Below are positions 61,586 through 64,000 of a stretch of DNA of 64,000 nt, in pieces. A model generated the notes under the pieces. The model was not told the origin of the DNA, did not search any database, and saw only the letters and a list, made by a program, of their open reading frames with translations. Position 1 is the first letter of the stretch; each line of letters opens with the position of its first letter. The translations under genes and the position numbers were made by a program. Origin of the DNA: Cognatishimia sp. MH4019 (GTDB lineage: Bacteria; Pseudomonadota; Alphaproteobacteria; Rhodobacterales; Rhodobacteraceae); NCBI RefSeq assembly GCF_020177595.1, contig NZ_JAHTBL010000003.1:62001-126000 (forward strand). Direction: 5' to 3'.

Positions 61586-62731
61586 CTAATCGGGATAGGC
61601 CGGTTCGGGCTGCAGGCCTTGCGCCTGGGGCGCGCAGGTCAGCAGGTGCGGAATGTCCAACGGGCGCGTCTCGACGTGGGACGGCTCCCTATGCCCGCTG
61701 GCGATCCGCTCGACCGGCATGCGCTGGCGCAGGATCTGGCGGAACGCTTCGATCCGCTTCCATGCGTTGTCGCCTGAAAAGGCATTGCTTGTGAGCGTGT
61801 CGCGGAAGGCTTCGAACCAAAGCGCATAGGCCCCCGCCACGAAAGGGGCCGCGTAAGAGGTGCCGCTTGGCTCATTATTCACCTCGTTCTCGGCATGGGT
61901 GGCTTTGATACGCCCATCGGGCATGCGCGTGCCTGCGGCGCGGTTGATGTTTTCGGCCAGGGCCCAGGTGTCGACAAAAGGCGGGTTGGTGTAGCCGCCG
62001 CGCGGGTAGTGCAGCTTTGTGCTCAGATCATTGCGCAGCCCAAAGCCGCCCACGGCAATGGTGCGCTGCATCAGGGCAGGCAGCACGACGGCGCGGACGA
62101 CCTGTCCGGCGGCACACACGACCGGGATGCCCAAGTGGTAGCACCGGTCGATCGCGTTCTTGGTGCGGCGCGAAATACCGGTCCAGCCATTCAGCCCGTA
62201 AAGGATCAAAAAGAACGGCGTGAGATCGGGATTGCCCATAGAGATCGTGATAACCCGCGGGCGTGGGTTGAGGCTCAGCGCATGTTCGATCGCCATGCCG
62301 ATGCGGGCTGTCGGGTCCGCGCCCAAGTGTTGCTCGCGCCGGGTTTGGCGAAAAAGCGGGCCGTTCGACACGCGGTAGGGCACGATCTTGGCGCCGGGGG
62401 CGACGCCTGTGAACTTCGCGGTTGACCCGATCAGAACCGACAGCGTCTTCACCCCGTGATCGGGATACTCCGTCTGGCGGGAGACCCAATCCGCCCCGAT
62501 GCGCAGATCGGTTTGCGGCGCATTGCCATAAGGTGGGCCGGGATCATAGAAATTCCGCCCCAGACCAAACAGGATATTTTGGGGTGGCTTATTGCCCTGA
62601 AATCCCAAAGCCGGATGGGCGAACAGCCCGGAATCGATCTGCGCAATTCGCGTGTCAGAGCGCGCAAGCCGGGATCGCGCCTCGCGCCAAAGACTGTCCG
62701 AAAAATTCGGATAATTTTTAAGAAACCGCAT
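61586..62731 (-). CDS. S8 (subtilisin-like) serine peptidase, cytosolic
   Basis: A 381-residue protein with the subtilisin fold. The catalytic triad is visible as Asp33 (IAQIDSGLF), His92 (EYPDHGVKTLSVLIG) and Ser292 (PSGTSYAAPFVAGA). At the oxyanion-hole position, where most members have Asn in AAGN, this protein has Gln210 (CAAGQVV). No signal peptide or propeptide is visible, so it is probably cytosolic. The ATG at 62731 begins MRFLKNYP; a TTG 15 nt earlier is an alternative. Neighbours are the helix-repeat protein and glnA. The target is unknown. Confidence 0.78.
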   Translation of the reverse strand: MRFLKNYPNFSDSLWREARSRLARSDTRIAQIDSGLFAHPALGFQGNKPPQNILFGLGRNFYDPGPPYGNAPQTDLRIGADWVSRQTEYPDHGVKTLSVLIGSTAKFTGVAPGAKIVPYRVSNGPLFRQTRREQHLGADPTARIGMAIEHALSLNPRPRVITISMGNPDLTPFFLILYGLNGWTGISRRTKNAIDRCYHLGIPVVCAAGQVVRAVVLPALMQRTIAVGGFGLRNDLSTKLHYPRGGYTNPPFVDTWALAENINRAAGTRMPDGRIKATHAENEVNNEPSGTSYAAPFVAGAYALWFEAFRDTLTSNAFSGDNAWKRIEAFRQILRQRMPVERIASGHREPSHVETRPLDIPHLLTCAPQAQGLQPEPAYPD

Positions 62732-62795
62732 GGGCCGATGGTCCAAATTTCATTAATCAATGACATGCAGCTTAGCACGCTCGGCGTCTTGCCAC

Positions 62796-62824
62796 GAAAA
62801 AGGGCGCCCCGAGGGACGCCCTTT
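62796..62824 (-). terminator. Terminator of glnA
   Basis: On the minus strand AAAGGGCG and CGCCCTTT form a perfect 8-bp stem with a 10-nt loop (left arm 62817-62824, right arm 62799-62806), followed by TT. It lies 18 nt after the glnA stop. Confidence 0.85.
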
Positions 62825-62841
62825 CACGCATTTTTCGCAGA

Positions 62842-64000
62842 TTAGCAGCTGTAGTAGAGCTTGAATTCCATGGGGTGAGGCGTGTGCTCGTAGGCGTAAA
62901 CCTCTTCCCATTTCAGCTCGGCATAGCCTTCCAGCTGGTCTTTGGTGAACACGTCACCGGCCAGCAGAAACTCGCTGTCTTCTTCCAGTGCTTCCAGAGC
63001 TTCGCGCAGGCTTGCGCAAACGGTCGGGATTTCGGCCAGCTCTTCAGGCGGCAGATCGTAAAGGTCTTTGTCCGACGAGGGACCCGGGTCGATCTTGTTC
63101 TTGATACCGTCAAGGCCGGCCATCAGCAGGGCTGCAAAGCACAGATAGGGGTTCGCAGCGGGATCGGGGAAGCGGGCTTCCACGCGCTTGGCTTTGGGCG
63201 ATTCAGCCCACGGGATCCGCACGCAGCCCGACCGGTTACGAGCCGAATAGGCGCGCAGCACAGGGGCTTCAAAGCCCGGGATCAGACGCTTGTAAGAGTT
63301 CGTCGACGGATTGGTGAACGCGTTCAGCGCTTTGGCGTGCTTCAGGATGCCGCCGATGAAATACAGCGCTTCCTGGCTCAGGTCAGCATACTTGTCGCCA
63401 GCAAAGAGCGGCTTGCCGTCTTTCCAGATCGACATGTTCACGTGCATGCCGGTGCCGTTGTCGCCTGCGATGGGCTTGGGCATAAACGTGGCGGACTTGC
63501 CGTAGGCTTGGGCCACATTGTGGATGACATATTTGTATTTCTGCAGGTGATCGGCTTGCTCGGTCAGCGACCCAAAAATCAGGCCCAGCTCGTGCTGGCA
63601 CGACGCCACTTCGTGGTGGTGCTTGTCGACCTTCATGCCCATGCGCTTCATCGTCGACAGCATTTCAGAACGGATGTCCTGTGCGTCATCGATCGGGTTC
63701 ACGGGGAAGTAGCCGCCCTTGACGCCGGGACGATGGCCCATGTTGCCCATCTCGTATTCGGTGTCGGTGTTCCATGAGGCGTCAAGCGCGTCGACTTCGT
63801 AGGACACTTTGTTCATCTCGACCGAGAAACGGACGTCGTCGAACAGGAAAAACTCGGCTTCGGGGCCGAAGAACGACGTGTCGCCGATGCCGGAGGATTT
63901 CAGGTAGGCTTCTGCCTTTTCGGCGGTGCCGCGTGGGTCGCGATCATAGGCTTCGCCGGTGTCGGGCTCGCAGATCGAACAATGCACGCAGAGTGTTTTC
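62842..64000 (-). CDS. glnA: Glutamine synthetase, type I (5' partial)
   Basis: The C-terminal part (385 complete codons visible) of a type I glutamine synthetase, which makes glutamine from glutamate, ammonia and ATP. The N-terminal about 85 residues lie beyond the right edge. Visible are [13 protein letters not shown] (metal ligands), [28 protein letters not shown] and the adenylylation loop [11 protein letters not shown] with the target Tyr. The frame continues to the edge (residues [21 protein letters not shown]). Regulation by GlnE-type adenylylation is expected for this subfamily. Its terminator is at 62796-62824. Confidence 0.95.
   Translation of the reverse strand, partial: KTLCVHCSICEPDTGEAYDRDPRGTAEKAEAYLKSSGIGDTSFFGPEAEFFLFDDVRFSVEMNKVSYEVDALDASWNTDTEYEMGNMGHRPGVKGGYFPVNPIDDAQDIRSEMLSTMKRMGMKVDKHHHEVASCQHELGLIFGSLTEQADHLQKYKYVIHNVAQAYGKSATFMPKPIAGDNGTGMHVNMSIWKDGKPLFAGDKYADLSQEALYFIGGILKHAKALNAFTNPSTNSYKRLIPGFEAPVLRAYSARNRSGCVRIPWAESPKAKRVEARFPDPAANPYLCFAALLMAGLDGIKNKIDPGPSSDKDLYDLPPEELAEIPTVCASLREALEALEEDSEFLLAGDVFTKDQLEGYAELKWEEVYAYEHTPHPMEFKLYYSC

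Noticed and set aside
1-64000. CRISPR arrays, integrases, transposases, phage genes.
   Set aside because: None seen; repeats found are short intergenic palindromes or the dispersed 22-bp motif, without regular spacers.

Overview
The window looks like a chromosomal segment of a marine alphaproteobacterium of the Rhodobacteraceae (Roseobacter group). The evidence is G+C-rich coding sequence, gene neighbourhoods typical of that family (ccmI-ruvX-DUF1289; yajC-secD-secF-DUF498-ccmABCDG; acnA next to ccm; a Rhodobacteraceae-type FliG), a heterotetrameric sarcosine oxidase operon and a DddP-type DMSP lyase. No rRNA, tRNA, CRISPR array, prophage or insertion sequence was seen. The window is open at both ends: it begins inside a GntR-type regulator and ends inside glnA.

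Layout. 1-1440: end of a GntR/UTRA regulator followed by a Gfo/Idh/MocA oxidoreductase. 1672-10349 (minus): an acetate-uptake cluster, acs-adk-DUF4212-actP-type symporter-cNMP/CBS/nucleotidyltransferase protein-small membrane protein-membrane-anchored PAS/DnaQ-like exonuclease. 10783-15060: a truncated agmatine deiminase remnant, dusA with a PhyH-like dioxygenase, then DUF1289-ruvX-ccmI on the minus strand. 15258-21623: soxB-soxD-soxA-soxG, interrupted between soxB and soxD by about 1.2 kb holding three small membrane-protein genes and a terminator-like hairpin. 21739-27994: sodB, a GNAT acetyltransferase, rarD, a LOG-family protein, a LysM protein, an ATM1-type ABC exporter and a DUF302 protein. 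28085-32700: an RND efflux pair with a large dyad-symmetric operator upstream. 32927-36503: YfgM-like TPR protein, bamB and der, the same order as in E. coli. 36527-39392: serS, a glycosyltransferase and a TspO-like protein with 4-nt overlaps. 39561-45779: Sec accessory and cytochrome c maturation genes. 45927-50519: acnA, DUF1223 and an LpxL-like acyltransferase. 50586-51821: a three-gene nitrile hydratase/thiocyanate hydrolase-like set. 51894-62731: fliG, two secreted proteins sharing a Cys motif, a VOC protein, purB, DUF6314, bioY, a hydrolase-OsmC fusion, dddP, a heme-dependent N-demethylase-family protein, a basic helix-repeat protein and a cytosolic S8-like protease. 62842-64000: glnA.

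How the genes fit together. Several sets point to a life on marine methylated compounds and small carbon substrates: DddP (DMSP to DMS and acrylate), sarcosine oxidase and the DUF3445 protein (oxidative N-demethylation), acetate uptake and activation (actP-type symporter plus acs), aconitase and cytochrome c maturation. The observations most worth following are the split three-subunit cobalt hydratase with an Arg after its metal motif, the exonuclease and nucleotidyltransferase coupled to acetate uptake, the foreign-looking insertion in the sarcosine oxidase operon, the operator upstream of the RND pump, and a dispersed family of short intergenic repeats.
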